From a bacterium (lineage in GTDB: Bacteria > SZUA-79 > Acidulodesulfobacterales > Acidulodesulfobacteraceae), in assembly GCA_021795355.1 (NCBI GenBank), contig JAJYPL010000012.1, positions 1 through 41,011 on the forward strand: 41,011 bases of DNA, in the 5' to 3' direction. The stretch's first letter is position 1; each line of letters opens with the position of its first letter. A program made the position numbers and the translations under genes. The notes under the pieces were generated by a model that did no database searches, was not told the DNA's origin, and saw nothing but the letters and a program-made list of their open reading frames with translations. Positions 25,784 through 35,522 of the stretch are shown piece by piece.

Positions 25784-26797
25784 ATGGCAAATTTAAGAAT
25801 TGCGATTAACGGGTTCGGAAGAATAGGCAGAAACGTTTTTAGGGTTTTTCAGGAAATGATTGCCAAAGGGGAGCAGATTGAAATCGTTGCGATTAACGAT
25901 ATTACTAATCCGCAGGTGCTCGCCCATCTTCTTAAGTACGATTCCGTGCACGGCAAAGCCCCTTTTTACGTAGGTTACGATGTGGACCATATAATTGCGG
26001 ACGACAGAGAAACATTGATAACCGCCATAAAAGACCCGTCGGAACTTTTATGGAAGCATCTCGGCGTCGATTTAGTAATCGAATCTACAGGACTTTTCAC
26101 TAAAAGAGACGATGCCGAAAAACATTTAAAGGCAGGCGCTAAAAAGGTTTTAATTTCAGCCCCCGCCCATGACCCGGATGCCACTATCGTTCTCGGCGTT
26201 AACGATAAAAATTACGATAAAAGTAAACATTTTATAGTTTCTATGGCATCATGCACCACAAACTGTCTTGCTCCCGTAGCAAAAGTGCTTAATGAAAATT
26301 TTACCATAGAAAAAGGCAATATGACCACCGCCCATTCTTATACCAACGACCAGAAAATATTGGATTTGCCGCATAAAGATTTGAGAAGGGCAAGGGCGGC
26401 GGCAGTTTCTATAATTCCGACCACTACGGGCGCAGCGAAAGCTCTGTGTGAAGTTCTGCCCGAGCTTAAAGACAAGCTTGACGGAATGTCCTTAAGAGTG
26501 CCTACGCCTGATGTTTCCATTAACGATCTTGTCTGTAAAGTTTCTAAAAAAACTACCGTTTTGGAAGTTAATTCAAAATTGGAGGAGGCTGCCGATACAT
26601 ATTTGAAAGGAATTTTAGGATTCAGCAAAGAACCGCTTGTTTCTATAGACTACAGGGGCGATTCCCATTCTTCTATAGTCGATTCTTTAAGCACTAAAGT
26701 TATCGGCGACGACCTCGTTAAAGTTCTTGCCTGGTACGATAACGAGTGGGGTTATTCTACCCGGCTTGCAGAAATGGCTGTCTTTATGACGAAATAA
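25784..26797 (+). CDS. gapA: Type I glyceraldehyde-3-phosphate dehydrogenase
   Basis: A 337-residue NAD(P)-dependent GAPDH. The N-terminal Rossmann motif is INGFGRIGRNVFR, the catalytic motif is SMASCTTNCLAP with Cys157, the base His is in TTAHSYTNDQ, and RRARAAAVSIIPTTTGAAKA and WYDNEWGYSTR are present. Asp39 after the second beta strand (AINDIT) favours NAD+. CAAGGAGA precedes the ATG. It heads the gapA-pgk-lspA-leuS-lptE run, a common gapA-pgk pairing. Confidence 0.97.
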   Translation: MANLRIAINGFGRIGRNVFRVFQEMIAKGEQIEIVAINDITNPQVLAHLLKYDSVHGKAPFYVGYDVDHIIADDRETLITAIKDPSELLWKHLGVDLVIESTGLFTKRDDAEKHLKAGAKKVLISAPAHDPDATIVLGVNDKNYDKSKHFIVSMASCTTNCLAPVAKVLNENFTIEKGNMTTAHSYTNDQKILDLPHKDLRRARAAAVSIIPTTTGAAKALCEVLPELKDKLDGMSLRVPTPDVSINDLVCKVSKKTTVLEVNSKLEEAADTYLKGILGFSKEPLVSIDYRGDSHSSIVDSLSTKVIGDDLVKVLAWYDNEWGYSTRLAEMAVFMTK

Positions 26798-26848
26798 ATA
26801 TATTTATAATTTAGCGATGATTATATATAATAAGCAATAAGGAATTTA

Positions 26849-28072
26849 ATGATGAATAATATCGTTTACTTAGACGAAATAGACATAAAAAACAAAACGC
26901 TTCTTATAAGAGTCGATTTTAACGTTCCGCTTGACCAGAACGGCAATATTACCGACGATACGCGCATAAGGGCCGTCCTGCCGACTATTAATTATTGTCT
27001 CGACGAAAATGCAAAAATTATTTTAATGTCCCATATGGGACGGCCGAAAGGCAAAAAAGTTCCCGAACTGTCCCTTTTAGTCGTTGCTAAGAGGTTGAGC
27101 AGGCTGTTGGACAAGGACGTAAAATTTGTCGGCGAATGCGTCGGCGAGTTAGCGGAAAGCACCGTTAAATCTGCAGGTTTGGGCGATATAATACTGCTTG
27201 AAAACTTAAGATTTTACGACGAAGAAACGAAAAACGACGAAGAATTCGGCAAAAAATTAGCCTCGCTCTGCGAAATATACGTTAACGACGCATTTGCGAC
27301 CGCGCATAGATCACATGCTTCAAATGTAGCGGTTACTAAATTCGTAGGTAAATGCGCCGCAGGTTTTCTTATAAGAAAAGAACTTAACTATTTTACCAGA
27401 GCCATAGAAAACCCCATGAAACCGTTCGTCGCTATAGTCGGCGGAGCCAAAGTATCCGGAAAGATAGAAGTGCTTTCAAATTTAGCCGATAAAGTTGATA
27501 AACTTATTATAGGCGGAGCGATGTCCAATACTTTTCTTAAAGCCTTGGGGCATGACGTCGGAGCTTCTTTAGTCGAAGACGAAATGCTGGAATACGCAAA
27601 GAAAACATTAGAAAAAATAAACGATAAAAAAATTAAACTTTATCTTCCGGTAGACGTGGTCGTAGCCGACAGATTAGCGCCGGATGCCGAAACTAAGGTT
27701 ACGACTATTCAGGAAATTCCTAAAGGCTGGATGGCTTTAGATATAGGGCCTGCTACGGTCACTCTTTTTACGGAAGCTATACAAAACGCGAAAACTATAG
27801 TATGGAACGGTCCTATGGGCGTATTTGAAATGGATGCTTTCAGCAGAGGTACGTTTGCTTTAGTTTCAAGCGTAGCAAACGCTTATGCTATGACTATAGT
27901 CGGAGGCGGCGATACGGACGTTGCGCTTCACAGAGCAGGAGAATTTGCAAAAATGTCTTACGTTTCTACCGGAGGAGGCGCTTTTCTTGAACTTTTAGAA
28001 GGAAAAAAACTGCCCGGTATCGAAGCATTAATCGAATGTTCCAAAAAAAATAATTTAAAACCGCAAATTTAA
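26849..28072 (+). CDS. pgk: Phosphoglycerate kinase
   Basis: A 407-residue two-domain kinase making ATP from 1,3-bisphosphoglycerate. It has RVDFNVPLDQNGNITDDTRI, the SHMGRPKG motif, the hinge GGAKVSGKIEVL, WNGPMGVFE, and the C-terminal GGGDTDVALHRAG and STGGGAFLELLEGK. Length is normal. AAGGAA lies before the two adjacent ATGs at 26849 and 26852. It follows gapA by 51 bases. Confidence 0.97.
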   Translation: MMNNIVYLDEIDIKNKTLLIRVDFNVPLDQNGNITDDTRIRAVLPTINYCLDENAKIILMSHMGRPKGKKVPELSLLVVAKRLSRLLDKDVKFVGECVGELAESTVKSAGLGDIILLENLRFYDEETKNDEEFGKKLASLCEIYVNDAFATAHRSHASNVAVTKFVGKCAAGFLIRKELNYFTRAIENPMKPFVAIVGGAKVSGKIEVLSNLADKVDKLIIGGAMSNTFLKALGHDVGASLVEDEMLEYAKKTLEKINDKKIKLYLPVDVVVADRLAPDAETKVTTIQEIPKGWMALDIGPATVTLFTEAIQNAKTIVWNGPMGVFEMDAFSRGTFALVSSVANAYAMTIVGGGDTDVALHRAGEFAKMSYVSTGGGAFLELLEGKKLPGIEALIECSKKNNLKPQI

Positions 28073-28090
28073 AAATCCAATTTAATCTTA

Positions 28091-28552
28091 ATGAAGAAAA
28101 AAATAACAGTTTTAATATCGGTTTTTTTCCCCGTCTTAATTTTAGACCAGTTATTAAAATATATAGTTAATAATAAAATATCCTTAATAGGTAAAATTAC
28201 GATAATCAGGCATTATTTTAATATCGTACACGTCGATAATACCGGCGTCGCTTTCGGACTTATGAGTCAATATTCCAACCTGTTTATCATACTTCTTACC
28301 TCTTTAATAATTTTAGCTTTAATAATTTTCCTGTTCAAAACAAAAATAGATTCCGTTTTATTAGACATATCGGCTTCTTTAGTAATTTCCGGCGCTTTTT
28401 CTAACCTTTTAAGCAGAATATTTCAAAAATATGTCGTTGATTTTTTGGATTTTCATTTTTATGCCTATCACTGGCCGAGTTTTAACGTAGCCGACAGCTG
28501 CGTGGTAGTCGGTACTATACTGTTTTTTATATCTATAATGAAATATATTTAA
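28091..28552 (+). CDS. lspA: Lipoprotein signal peptidase
   Basis: A 153-residue inner-membrane aspartic protease that cuts prolipoproteins, relevant to the LptE lipoprotein downstream. It has four hydrophobic segments, the conserved DQ at 19-20, and HVDNTGVAFGL (47-57). The catalytic aspartates are Asp117 in VVDFLDF and Asp135 in FNVADS. The usual GNxxDR motif is SNLLSR here (104-109), so the conserved Asp-Arg pair is partly lost, though the two catalytic residues are intact. It starts 18 bases after pgk with no clear ribosome-binding site. Confidence 0.92.
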   Translation: MKKKITVLISVFFPVLILDQLLKYIVNNKISLIGKITIIRHYFNIVHVDNTGVAFGLMSQYSNLFIILLTSLIILALIIFLFKTKIDSVLLDISASLVISGAFSNLLSRIFQKYVVDFLDFHFYAYHWPSFNVADSCVVVGTILFFISIMKYI

Positions 28553-28569
28553 TTTTAAAATATGCAAAC

Positions 28570-28605
28570 GTCATTGCGAGGAGCGAAGCGACGAAGCAAT
28601 CTCGC
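28570..28605. repeat. REP-like palindrome, GTCATTGCGAG family
   Basis: GTCATTGCGAGGAGCGAAGC begins the element, and GAAGCAATCTCGC ends it, the same parts as at 1641-1688 in the opposite orientation. It lies between lspA and leuS. Confidence 0.65.
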
Positions 28606-28674
28606 ATTTACTAAAATAATAATTATTAAACTTCTATCTTAAAATATCAAAAAAAAGGAAAAATATCGATAAGT

Positions 28675-31248
28675 ATGTATAATTTTCAAGAAATAGAAAA
28701 AAAATGGCAAAATATATGGGAAAACGATAAAGTTTTTTTTGTTAAAAATGAAAAAGACTCTTTAAACATTCCTAAATTTTACTGTTTAGAAATGTTTCCT
28801 TATCCTTCAGGAAGAATACATATGGGGCATGTCAGAAACTATGCTATAGGAGACGCAATAGCCAGGTTTAAACGCTTAAAAGGCTATAACGTCCTGCACC
28901 CGATAGGTTTCGACAGTTTCGGACTTCCCGCCGAAAATGCGGCGATAAAGCATAAGACGAATCCTGCCGAATGGACCAAAAGCAATATCGAATATATGGT
29001 AAAACAGCTTAAAGAACTGGGTTTTTCTTACGACTGGAGCAGGCTCGCAATTACTTCCGAACCGGAATATTACGGTTGGGAACAGCTGTTTTTTATAAGA
29101 ATGTTTAATAAAGGATTAGCTTACAAGAAGAACTCCATTGTTAACTGGTGCGAATCATGCAATACTACCCTTGCCAACGAACAGGTCGAAGACGGAAAGT
29201 GCTGGAGGTGCGGCGGCGGCGTAACCGTTAAGAATATGGACCAGTGGTTTTTGAAAATTACGGATTATGCGGAAGAACTGCTTAAAGATATAGATACTTT
29301 AGAAGGCTGGCCGGATAAAGTAAGAACTATGCAGAAAAACTGGATAGGTAAAAGTTCCGGTTTAACCGTAATGTTTAAGATAACAGGTTCAGGCGATAAT
29401 AAAGACGGCAATAATTCTATAGAGATATTCACTACGCGCCCGGATACCATATTCGGCGCAACTTATATTGCTATGTCTCCGTTTCATCCCGCCGCTAAAA
29501 GCTTAATTGAAAATTCAAAAGATTTAGAAAAATTGGAGACGATGAGGCATAACTCGTTAGTTTCTAAAGACGTTGCGGAAAAGGAAGGATTTTTTACCGG
29601 TTCTTATGCCGTTAATCCGTTTACTAATAAAACGATACCCGTATTTATAGCAAATTTTGTATTAATGGATTACGGAACCGGCGCTATTATGTCCGTTCCG
29701 GCGCACGATGCAAGGGATTACGAATTTGCAAAAAAATACGGAATAGAAATAATGCAAGTCATAGAGCCGGCAAAAGAAAGCGCAAAAAATACTGCGGAAA
29801 ACCCGGCGGGCCTGCCTTATACGGGCGGCGGAATACTAGTAAATTCAGGCGATTTTAGCGGCATCGATTCCGAAGAAGCAAAAGAAAAAATAGCCGATTT
29901 TGCCGAAAAGAAGAATATAGGAAAAAAGGTTACCAACTACAGGCTGAGGGACTGGGGAATATCGAGACAGAGATACTGGGGGTGTCCTATACCCGTCGTT
30001 TATTGCGAAAAATGCGGAATAGTCCCGCTGAACGAAAGCGACCTGCCTTTAATACTGCCGGACGACGTCGTATTTACGGGAGAAGGCGCTTCGCCTCTTA
30101 AAAAGCATAAATCGTTTATAGATACAAAATGCCCCAAATGCGGAGGAAAAGCCGAGCGGGAAACCGATACCATGGATACGTTCGTAGAGTCGTCGTGGTA
30201 TTTTTTAAGATATACCCTTTCCGAAGAAAAAGAAAAAAATCCCTTTAAAAGAGAAGACGTAAGTTACTGGCTGCCTGTTGACCAGTATATAGGCGGCGTT
30301 GAACATGCAGTTATGCATCTTCTGTATTCAAGATTTTTCGTGAAGGCTTTGAGGGATTTAAATTATATAACATTAGGCGAACCTTTTAAAAATCTTCTTA
30401 CGCAGGGTATGGTAATAAAAAACGGCGCAAAAATGTCGAAATCCAAAGGCAACGTCGTCGATCCCGACGGACTTATTAAAAAATTCGGCGCAGACACGGT
30501 AAGATTGTTCGTGCTTTTTGCCGCTCCTCCCGAAAAAGATCTTGAATGGAGCGATTCGGGAGTTGAAGGGGCATATAGATTTATAAATAAATTTTATAAA
30601 ACCGCAGTCGATTTTTCCGAAATATTAAAAGACACGAAAGGTCAATTTTACATAGAAGGATTAAATGATGACGAATTCTGCGGCGGCGAAGATAAACCTT
30701 ATGAAATAAAAAAAACCGACGTAAATCCGTCTGTTAAGGAATTAATTTACAGATTAAACGGCGTAATAGAAAAAACCGAAACCGAAATGAACGGACGATA
30801 CCATTTTAATACGGTTATCAGTTCGTCGATGGAATTGATTAACGCTTTTAACGATTTTACGGCCGCTTTAAACGAGGAAAAACTTGCATTATTAAATAAA
30901 TCCGATAAATATCTGCTTAAATATTTTTTAAATTCGGTCGTTTTGATATTATATCCTTTTATTCCGCACGTATGTTCCGAAATATTTGAAATTTTAAACG
31001 GCTCTTTCATAGAAGACGAAAACTGGCCTGAAAAGATAGATGCCGGATATTTGAAAGAAAGCTGCAATATAGCGGTGCAGGTAAACGGAAAAATGAGAGA
31101 CGTCGTTATCGCGGATATTGATTCGGATGAACAAACGGCATTAAATGTCGCTATGGACAGCCCAAAAATCAAAAAATACGCGGAAAATAAGAACGCAATT
31201 AAAAAAGTTATATACGTAAAAAATAAACTGTTAAATATTATCGTTTAA
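28675..31248 (+). CDS. leuS: Leucyl-tRNA synthetase
   Basis: An 857-residue class I synthetase. The HIGH-type motif is in FPYPSGRIHMGHVRNY, a zinc knuckle has CESCNTTLANEQVEDGKCWRC (split here by position, ligands at both ends), the CP1 editing domain has TTRPDTIFGATY and a SVPAHDARDYEFA motif, and the KMSKS motif is AKMSKSKGN. A C-terminal anticodon-binding helical domain and a final small domain complete it. Length is normal. AAGGAAAAA lies some 15 bases before the ATG. It charges the tRNA-Leu seen at 23677. The leuS-lptE order matches E. coli. Confidence 0.97.
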   Translation: MYNFQEIEKKWQNIWENDKVFFVKNEKDSLNIPKFYCLEMFPYPSGRIHMGHVRNYAIGDAIARFKRLKGYNVLHPIGFDSFGLPAENAAIKHKTNPAEWTKSNIEYMVKQLKELGFSYDWSRLAITSEPEYYGWEQLFFIRMFNKGLAYKKNSIVNWCESCNTTLANEQVEDGKCWRCGGGVTVKNMDQWFLKITDYAEELLKDIDTLEGWPDKVRTMQKNWIGKSSGLTVMFKITGSGDNKDGNNSIEIFTTRPDTIFGATYIAMSPFHPAAKSLIENSKDLEKLETMRHNSLVSKDVAEKEGFFTGSYAVNPFTNKTIPVFIANFVLMDYGTGAIMSVPAHDARDYEFAKKYGIEIMQVIEPAKESAKNTAENPAGLPYTGGGILVNSGDFSGIDSEEAKEKIADFAEKKNIGKKVTNYRLRDWGISRQRYWGCPIPVVYCEKCGIVPLNESDLPLILPDDVVFTGEGASPLKKHKSFIDTKCPKCGGKAERETDTMDTFVESSWYFLRYTLSEEKEKNPFKREDVSYWLPVDQYIGGVEHAVMHLLYSRFFVKALRDLNYITLGEPFKNLLTQGMVIKNGAKMSKSKGNVVDPDGLIKKFGADTVRLFVLFAAPPEKDLEWSDSGVEGAYRFINKFYKTAVDFSEILKDTKGQFYIEGLNDDEFCGGEDKPYEIKKTDVNPSVKELIYRLNGVIEKTETEMNGRYHFNTVISSSMELINAFNDFTAALNEEKLALLNKSDKYLLKYFLNSVVLILYPFIPHVCSEIFEILNGSFIEDENWPEKIDAGYLKESCNIAVQVNGKMRDVVIADIDSDEQTALNVAMDSPKIKKYAENKNAIKKVIYVKNKLLNIIV

Positions 31249-31260
31249 TTATTTCAATTT

Positions 31261-31295
31261 AATACGGGGACAGAATTGAATTCTGTCCCCGTATT
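31261..31295. repeat. Palindrome, ACGGGGACAGAATT family, between leuS and lptE
   Basis: A perfect 35-base palindrome with 17-base arms (AATACGGGGACAGAATT) around one base. It begins 12 bases after the leuS stop and ends 10 bases before the lptE start, so it could attenuate lptE transcription or place a hairpin near its start. Confidence 0.8.
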
Positions 31296-31305
31296 AAAAA
31301 TTTAT

Positions 31306-31887
31306 ATGAATTTTAAAAAAAAAGCATTATTATTATCGGTTATAATTATTCTTGCCGCAGGTTTTTCGTCTGGGTGCGGTTTTAGAGTATTAAACGGCAG
31401 CGAAAGTTCCGTTAAGGCGGGTTTGCCGGCAAGCGGCGGTAAAAAATCAAAAAGATATAACGGCATATCCGGAATTTACATAAAACCGTTTAAAAATATT
31501 ACCTATAAGAGCGGCGTCGGCGTTTATTTTTCAAATAATATAGCAAAATTTTTGAATACGCAGACGGATATGTTTACTTCAAACGAAAATGGCGCTTTTT
31601 ATTATCTGTCCGGAAAAATAACCTCCTTACAAAATAACGTAATGTCGTATACGGGCGTGGCGGCGGCGGTTGATTACGATATTACCGTCAACGTAACCGT
31701 CAGTATGTATAATACCGACGGAAAGATAATTTTCAGGAACGTAAATTTTTCCTCAAGCGCTACGTATTATAATTATATAAATCCCCTTGTAGCCCATAAA
31801 CAGGAGAAAGAAGCTATAATAAGAGCTTCCAGAAGAATTGCCAGAAAAATAGTTATATATATAGAATCTAAAAAATTAACCTCCTAA
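31306..31887 (+). CDS. lptE: LPS assembly lipoprotein LptE
   Basis: A 193-residue outer-membrane lipoprotein that plugs LptD and delivers LPS to the surface. ATG 31306 is chosen because it opens a lipoprotein signal (MNFKKKALLLSVIIILAAGF, then SSGC with Cys24); an earlier in-frame ATG at 31276 lies inside the palindrome. The mature part has GCGFRVLNG, IYIKPFKNITYKSGVGVYFSN and an LptE-like beta/alpha layout. Sequence similarity in this family is low, so the position after leuS is part of the evidence. Length is normal. The stop is followed by a large inverted-repeat element. Confidence 0.85.
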   Translation: MNFKKKALLLSVIIILAAGFSSGCGFRVLNGSESSVKAGLPASGGKKSKRYNGISGIYIKPFKNITYKSGVGVYFSNNIAKFLNTQTDMFTSNENGAFYYLSGKITSLQNNVMSYTGVAAAVDYDITVNVTVSMYNTDGKIIFRNVNFSSSATYYNYINPLVAHKQEKEAIIRASRRIARKIVIYIESKKLTS

Positions 31888-31913
31888 TACGTGATACCTT
31901 TTCTTTATATTTC

Positions 31914-32077
31914 CTTAAATCACCGTTAGAAATTTATCTATCTGGATTCCCGCTTTCGCGGGAATGACAATACATAAATTTAACTTTTAACCCAAGGGGT
32001 GTCATTCCCGCGTAGGCGGGAATCCAGTGTTTATTATGTGTTGAAGCAATTTTAATAGTTTTTAACGGTGATTTAAG
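31914..32077. repeat. Composite inverted-repeat element enclosing two GTCATTCCCGCG hairpins
   Basis: The outer arms CTTAAATCACCGTTAG (31914-31929) and TTAACGGTGATTTAAG (32062-32077) are inverted, 15 of 16 matching. Inside are two copies of a known-looking REP motif in opposite orientation: 31942-31968 (minus) and 32001-32027 (plus), each with arms ATTCCCGC / GCGGGAAT. The whole is about 164 bases and non-coding, between the convergent lptE and PAP2 genes. Confidence 0.7.
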
Positions 32078-32135
32078 ATATTTTATTTATACGAACAAAA
32101 AAAATGTATAAAAATTTTCTATTGCAGGAAAAAGG

Positions 32136-32717
32136 TTACCGTTCAAAATTATAATTTTTATAATTTTTTATTTTTTTGTATAAGAAGAGCGTTATCTTAG
32201 CGAATAAATATCCTATTATGCCGCCGGCGATAACGTCCAAAGGATAATGCTCGCCGTCGTAAACCCTTGAAAACCCGACTACGAAAGCTAGTATATAAAA
32301 TATTTTTTTATGTTTAGGAAACATATAAGACAGTGCGACGGCAAGGGAGAAAACGGTTACGGTATGTCCCGAAGGAAAAGAATTTTCGGTTAAGTGCCTG
32401 CCTAAAATATCGACATGGACCTTTCCGGATTTTATAAGAGAGTGAAGCGCTATGACTGGTCTCGGCCTGTGGACGGTTTTTTTTATTGCAATATCTATTA
32501 CACCAGGAACTATTTGAGTTAAAAAAAGCAAAAAAAACGATTCCTTAAATTTTTTACGGTTATAATAATAAGCGTACAAAAGCGCCAGCCAGTAAACGAC
32601 CCACCCGTTGCCGAGATTAGTAACCGCCCTCATATTGTCGTTAAGAAAAGAAAAGTGGAAATTGTTATTAATAAGTAAAAAAAGCGCAGTATCTAAATGC
32701 AGAATGTAAGAAAGCAT
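32136..32717 (-). CDS. PAP2-superfamily membrane phosphatase
   Basis: A 193-residue inner-membrane protein with about five hydrophobic segments. The three phosphatase motifs are KKTVHRPRP (79-87), SFPSGH (113-118) and SRVYDGEH (150-157), with active-site His118 and His157 on the periplasmic side. The family includes undecaprenyl-pyrophosphate phosphatases (BacA-independent, PgpB/YbjG type), phosphatidylglycerophosphatases and lipid A phosphatases. In this envelope-rich region any of these is plausible. It is convergent with lptE and divergent from the nucleotidyltransferase gene. Confidence 0.88.
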   Translation of the reverse strand: MLSYILHLDTALFLLINNNFHFSFLNDNMRAVTNLGNGWVVYWLALLYAYYYNRKKFKESFFLLFLTQIVPGVIDIAIKKTVHRPRPVIALHSLIKSGKVHVDILGRHLTENSFPSGHTVTVFSLAVALSYMFPKHKKIFYILAFVVGFSRVYDGEHYPLDVIAGGIIGYLFAKITLFLYKKIKNYKNYNFER

Positions 32718-32850
32718 AATTTTTTATTTTGATTTTATTATTTAATAAGATATAATTTTAGTAGAATAATCGCCTTATTGCAATATTAAAAGTTGTCTCA
32801 TTAAAATTTAAAATTGTATTAAAAGTTTAAAAACTATCGGAGAACAAAAT

Positions 32851-35370
32851 ATGCAGGCCGTTATTATGGCAGGAGGTTTTGGAACAAGGCTTAAACCTTT
32901 AACTAACAATGCTCCTAAACCGATGATACACATAGCTAACAAACCCATGATGGAGCATGTCGTCAACCTTCTTAAATCGCACGGAATAAACGACCTTATA
33001 GTGCTTCTTTACGTGCAACCCGACCTGATTAAAAATTATTTTAAAGACGGTTCCGATTTCGGCGTAAAAATTGAATACGTTCTTGCCGAAGAAGATTACG
33101 GAACGGCGGGGGCGGTAAAAAACGTCGAAAAAATAATTAAAGACGACGATTTTATGGTGATAAGCGCCGATATAATTACCGATATTAATCTTTCAAAACC
33201 GATAGATTTTCATATAGGCAAAAAAAGCGACGCTACCATAGTCCTTACGCACGTCGAAAACCCGCTGTCTTTCGGTATAGTTATAACCGATTCCGAAGGC
33301 AGAATAACGAAATTTTTAGAAAAGCCGACATGGTCCGAAGTTTTCAGCGATACTATAAATACCGGCATTTACATATTAAACCGGTCCGTATTAAAAATGA
33401 TTCCGGAAAAAAGCGAATTCGATTTTTCCAAAGACCTTTTCCCGCTCTTATTAAAAGACGGCAAAAAACTTTTTGGGCATATATCTAACGGATACTGGAA
33501 AGACGTAGGGACGCTTTCGGAATACAGGCAGAGCCACCTCGATATTATCGCCGGCAAAATAAATCTTAATATAGACGGCGAAAAGATAGGCGATAAAAAT
33601 ATAACCGTAGGCGCAAAGAGCATAGTGGATATAACCTGCGATATAGAAAATTCTATTCTCGGCAAAGACGTTCATATTCTACAAAACTGCAAAATTAAAA
33701 ATTGCGTTATCGGAGACAACTGTACGGTTGGGGAAAACACCTCTATCAGCGGTTCGGTCATAGGCAAGGCGTCAAAAATAGGCGCAAACTGCGACATCCA
33801 GGAATCTATACTCGGATACAAAACTTATGCCGGAAACCACGTATTTATAGGCGCCGGTGCGGTAGTTTCCGACGTATGCCATATAGGAAACGGCGCAGTG
33901 ATTAATCCTAACGTAAAAATTTGGCCGTTTAAAAACGTAGAAGACGGGGCAATATTATCCGAAAGCCTGATATGGTCGGACAAATGGAGCGCCAAAATAT
34001 TCGGTCAATACGGAATAACCGGTCTTGCAAATTTAGAAATAACGCCCGAGTTTGCGTCTAAACTCGGAGCGGCGTTCGGAGCAACCGTCGGCAAAAACAG
34101 GACGATATCCGTGTCAAGGGACAGCCATAAAACGTCCCGCCTTTTTTCAAGAGCCATGATGTCGGGCGTTCTTTCGGTTGGAGTTAACGTCAACGATTTC
34201 AGCGATACCCCTATTTCCATAGTCCGCTATCAGGCGAAACAGTTTAAAAGTTCCGGCGGAATACACGTCAGGAAGCACCCTTTCGATAAAAAACTTTTAA
34301 ATATAAAATTTTTCGATTCTAACGGTTTGGATTTTTCTACTCTTGGAGAACAAAAAATAGAAAGGTTGTTTTTCAGGGAAGATTATGCGAGGGTCGGCTC
34401 CGAAGAAACCGGAGAAATTTTTTATCCTACGCACGGTACGGAATATTATACCGACGGATTTCTTAAAACTATCGATGCAGAAAGGATTATTAAAAGAAAA
34501 TTTAAAATAGTAATAGATTATTCTTACGGCAGTTCCAGTAAAATTTTTCCTGCGGTAATAGGAAAACTTGGAATAGACTCCGTTCATTTAAACGCTAATT
34601 TAGACCAGACTAAAATAACGAAGACCGAAAGGGAATTCAAAAAATCGCTTAAGGAACTGTCGAGCATAGTAAGGTCGATTAACGCCGACCTTGGAATTTT
34701 TATAGATAACGGCGGGGAAAAGATATATCTTTGCGACGAAAACGGCGATAATATAGACGGCAACACCGCTTTAACTTTAATGTCTATGCTGGTAATGAAG
34801 ACCGAGAAAAAGCTTCAATCTATTTCCGTACCCGTTAATTCTTCTTTTAATATATCTAAGATGGCTAAAGAACACGACTACGAGATAATTTACGCAAAAA
34901 ATTCGTCAGGCTGTCTTATGGAAAAAGCCGGAAATTCAAACATATATTTTGCGGGCGACAATGAAGGCGGCTATATTTATCCGGGTTTTATGCCGGCTTT
35001 CGACGGAATGTATTCGTCTATAAAACTGCTGGAAATGCTTGCAAAACTTGACAGTTCGATAAAAAATGAGATGAGGTTCATAGAACCTACGTATTTTGAA
35101 TATAAAAAAGTCCCGTGTCCGACGGAACTGAAGGGCTTTATTATGAGGAAGTTTTTTGAAAAATATTCTGACGAAAATGTTTTATTGATAGACGGAATAA
35201 AGCTGATGAAGCCGCAAGGCTGGGTTCTTGCGTATCCGGCTTCCGAAGGCGCTCATTTTGAAATTTTTTCGGAAAGCAAGGATAAGGATGCCGCCGGAGC
35301 TTTAATAAACGAGTTCAGCAAGGATATCGAGTCTTGGAAAGCGGAAAGGGATATCAGCGCGCTGTCGTAG
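32851..35370 (+). CDS. Sugar-nucleotidyltransferase fused to a degenerate phosphohexomutase domain
   Basis: An 839-residue three-part protein. Residues 1 to about 230 are a nucleotidyltransferase (MAGGFGTRLKPLT, NKPMMEHVV, DIITDINL) of the mannose-1-phosphate guanylyltransferase type. About 250-370 is a left-handed beta-helix of hexapeptide repeats. From about 375 it is a phosphohexomutase-like module. There the phosphoserine loop (normally TASHNP) is SSGGIHVRKHPFD, so the phospho-acceptor serine motif is gone, and no DGDxDR metal loop is visible. This matches a known family found in several phyla, where the mutase part is presumed inactive or regulatory. GDP-mannose or a related NDP-sugar is the likely product. 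Stop is TAG. An intact mutase gene follows 152 bases later. Confidence 0.85.
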   Translation: MQAVIMAGGFGTRLKPLTNNAPKPMIHIANKPMMEHVVNLLKSHGINDLIVLLYVQPDLIKNYFKDGSDFGVKIEYVLAEEDYGTAGAVKNVEKIIKDDDFMVISADIITDINLSKPIDFHIGKKSDATIVLTHVENPLSFGIVITDSEGRITKFLEKPTWSEVFSDTINTGIYILNRSVLKMIPEKSEFDFSKDLFPLLLKDGKKLFGHISNGYWKDVGTLSEYRQSHLDIIAGKINLNIDGEKIGDKNITVGAKSIVDITCDIENSILGKDVHILQNCKIKNCVIGDNCTVGENTSISGSVIGKASKIGANCDIQESILGYKTYAGNHVFIGAGAVVSDVCHIGNGAVINPNVKIWPFKNVEDGAILSESLIWSDKWSAKIFGQYGITGLANLEITPEFASKLGAAFGATVGKNRTISVSRDSHKTSRLFSRAMMSGVLSVGVNVNDFSDTPISIVRYQAKQFKSSGGIHVRKHPFDKKLLNIKFFDSNGLDFSTLGEQKIERLFFREDYARVGSEETGEIFYPTHGTEYYTDGFLKTIDAERIIKRKFKIVIDYSYGSSSKIFPAVIGKLGIDSVHLNANLDQTKITKTEREFKKSLKELSSIVRSINADLGIFIDNGGEKIYLCDENGDNIDGNTALTLMSMLVMKTEKKLQSISVPVNSSFNISKMAKEHDYEIIYAKNSSGCLMEKAGNSNIYFAGDNEGGYIYPGFMPAFDGMYSSIKLLEMLAKLDSSIKNEMRFIEPTYFEYKKVPCPTELKGFIMRKFFEKYSDENVLLIDGIKLMKPQGWVLAYPASEGAHFEIFSESKDKDAAGALINEFSKDIESWKAERDISALS

Positions 35371-35416
35371 GTGTTAATGAATAAAACGCTATATATTGCT
35401 GCAGAACGGTTGAACG

Positions 35417-35446
35417 GTCATTGCAGTCAAAGATGCAAAGCAATCT
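35417..35446. repeat. REP-like palindrome remnant, GTCATTGC family
   Basis: GTCATTGCAGTCAAAG begins it and GCAAAGCAATCT ends it, with weaker internal symmetry than the other copies. It lies between the nucleotidyltransferase and the mutase genes. Confidence 0.45.
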
Positions 35447-35522
35447 ATATATAAAAAACTGCCGTTTAAAAATATATAAATATCCTTAAATAAAATATAC
35501 AAAGCGTAAAAAAGGAGAACGA

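Noticed and set aside
31276-31305. Upstream ATG for lptE
   Set aside because: It lies inside the palindrome and would put ten unrelated residues before the lipoprotein signal peptide.
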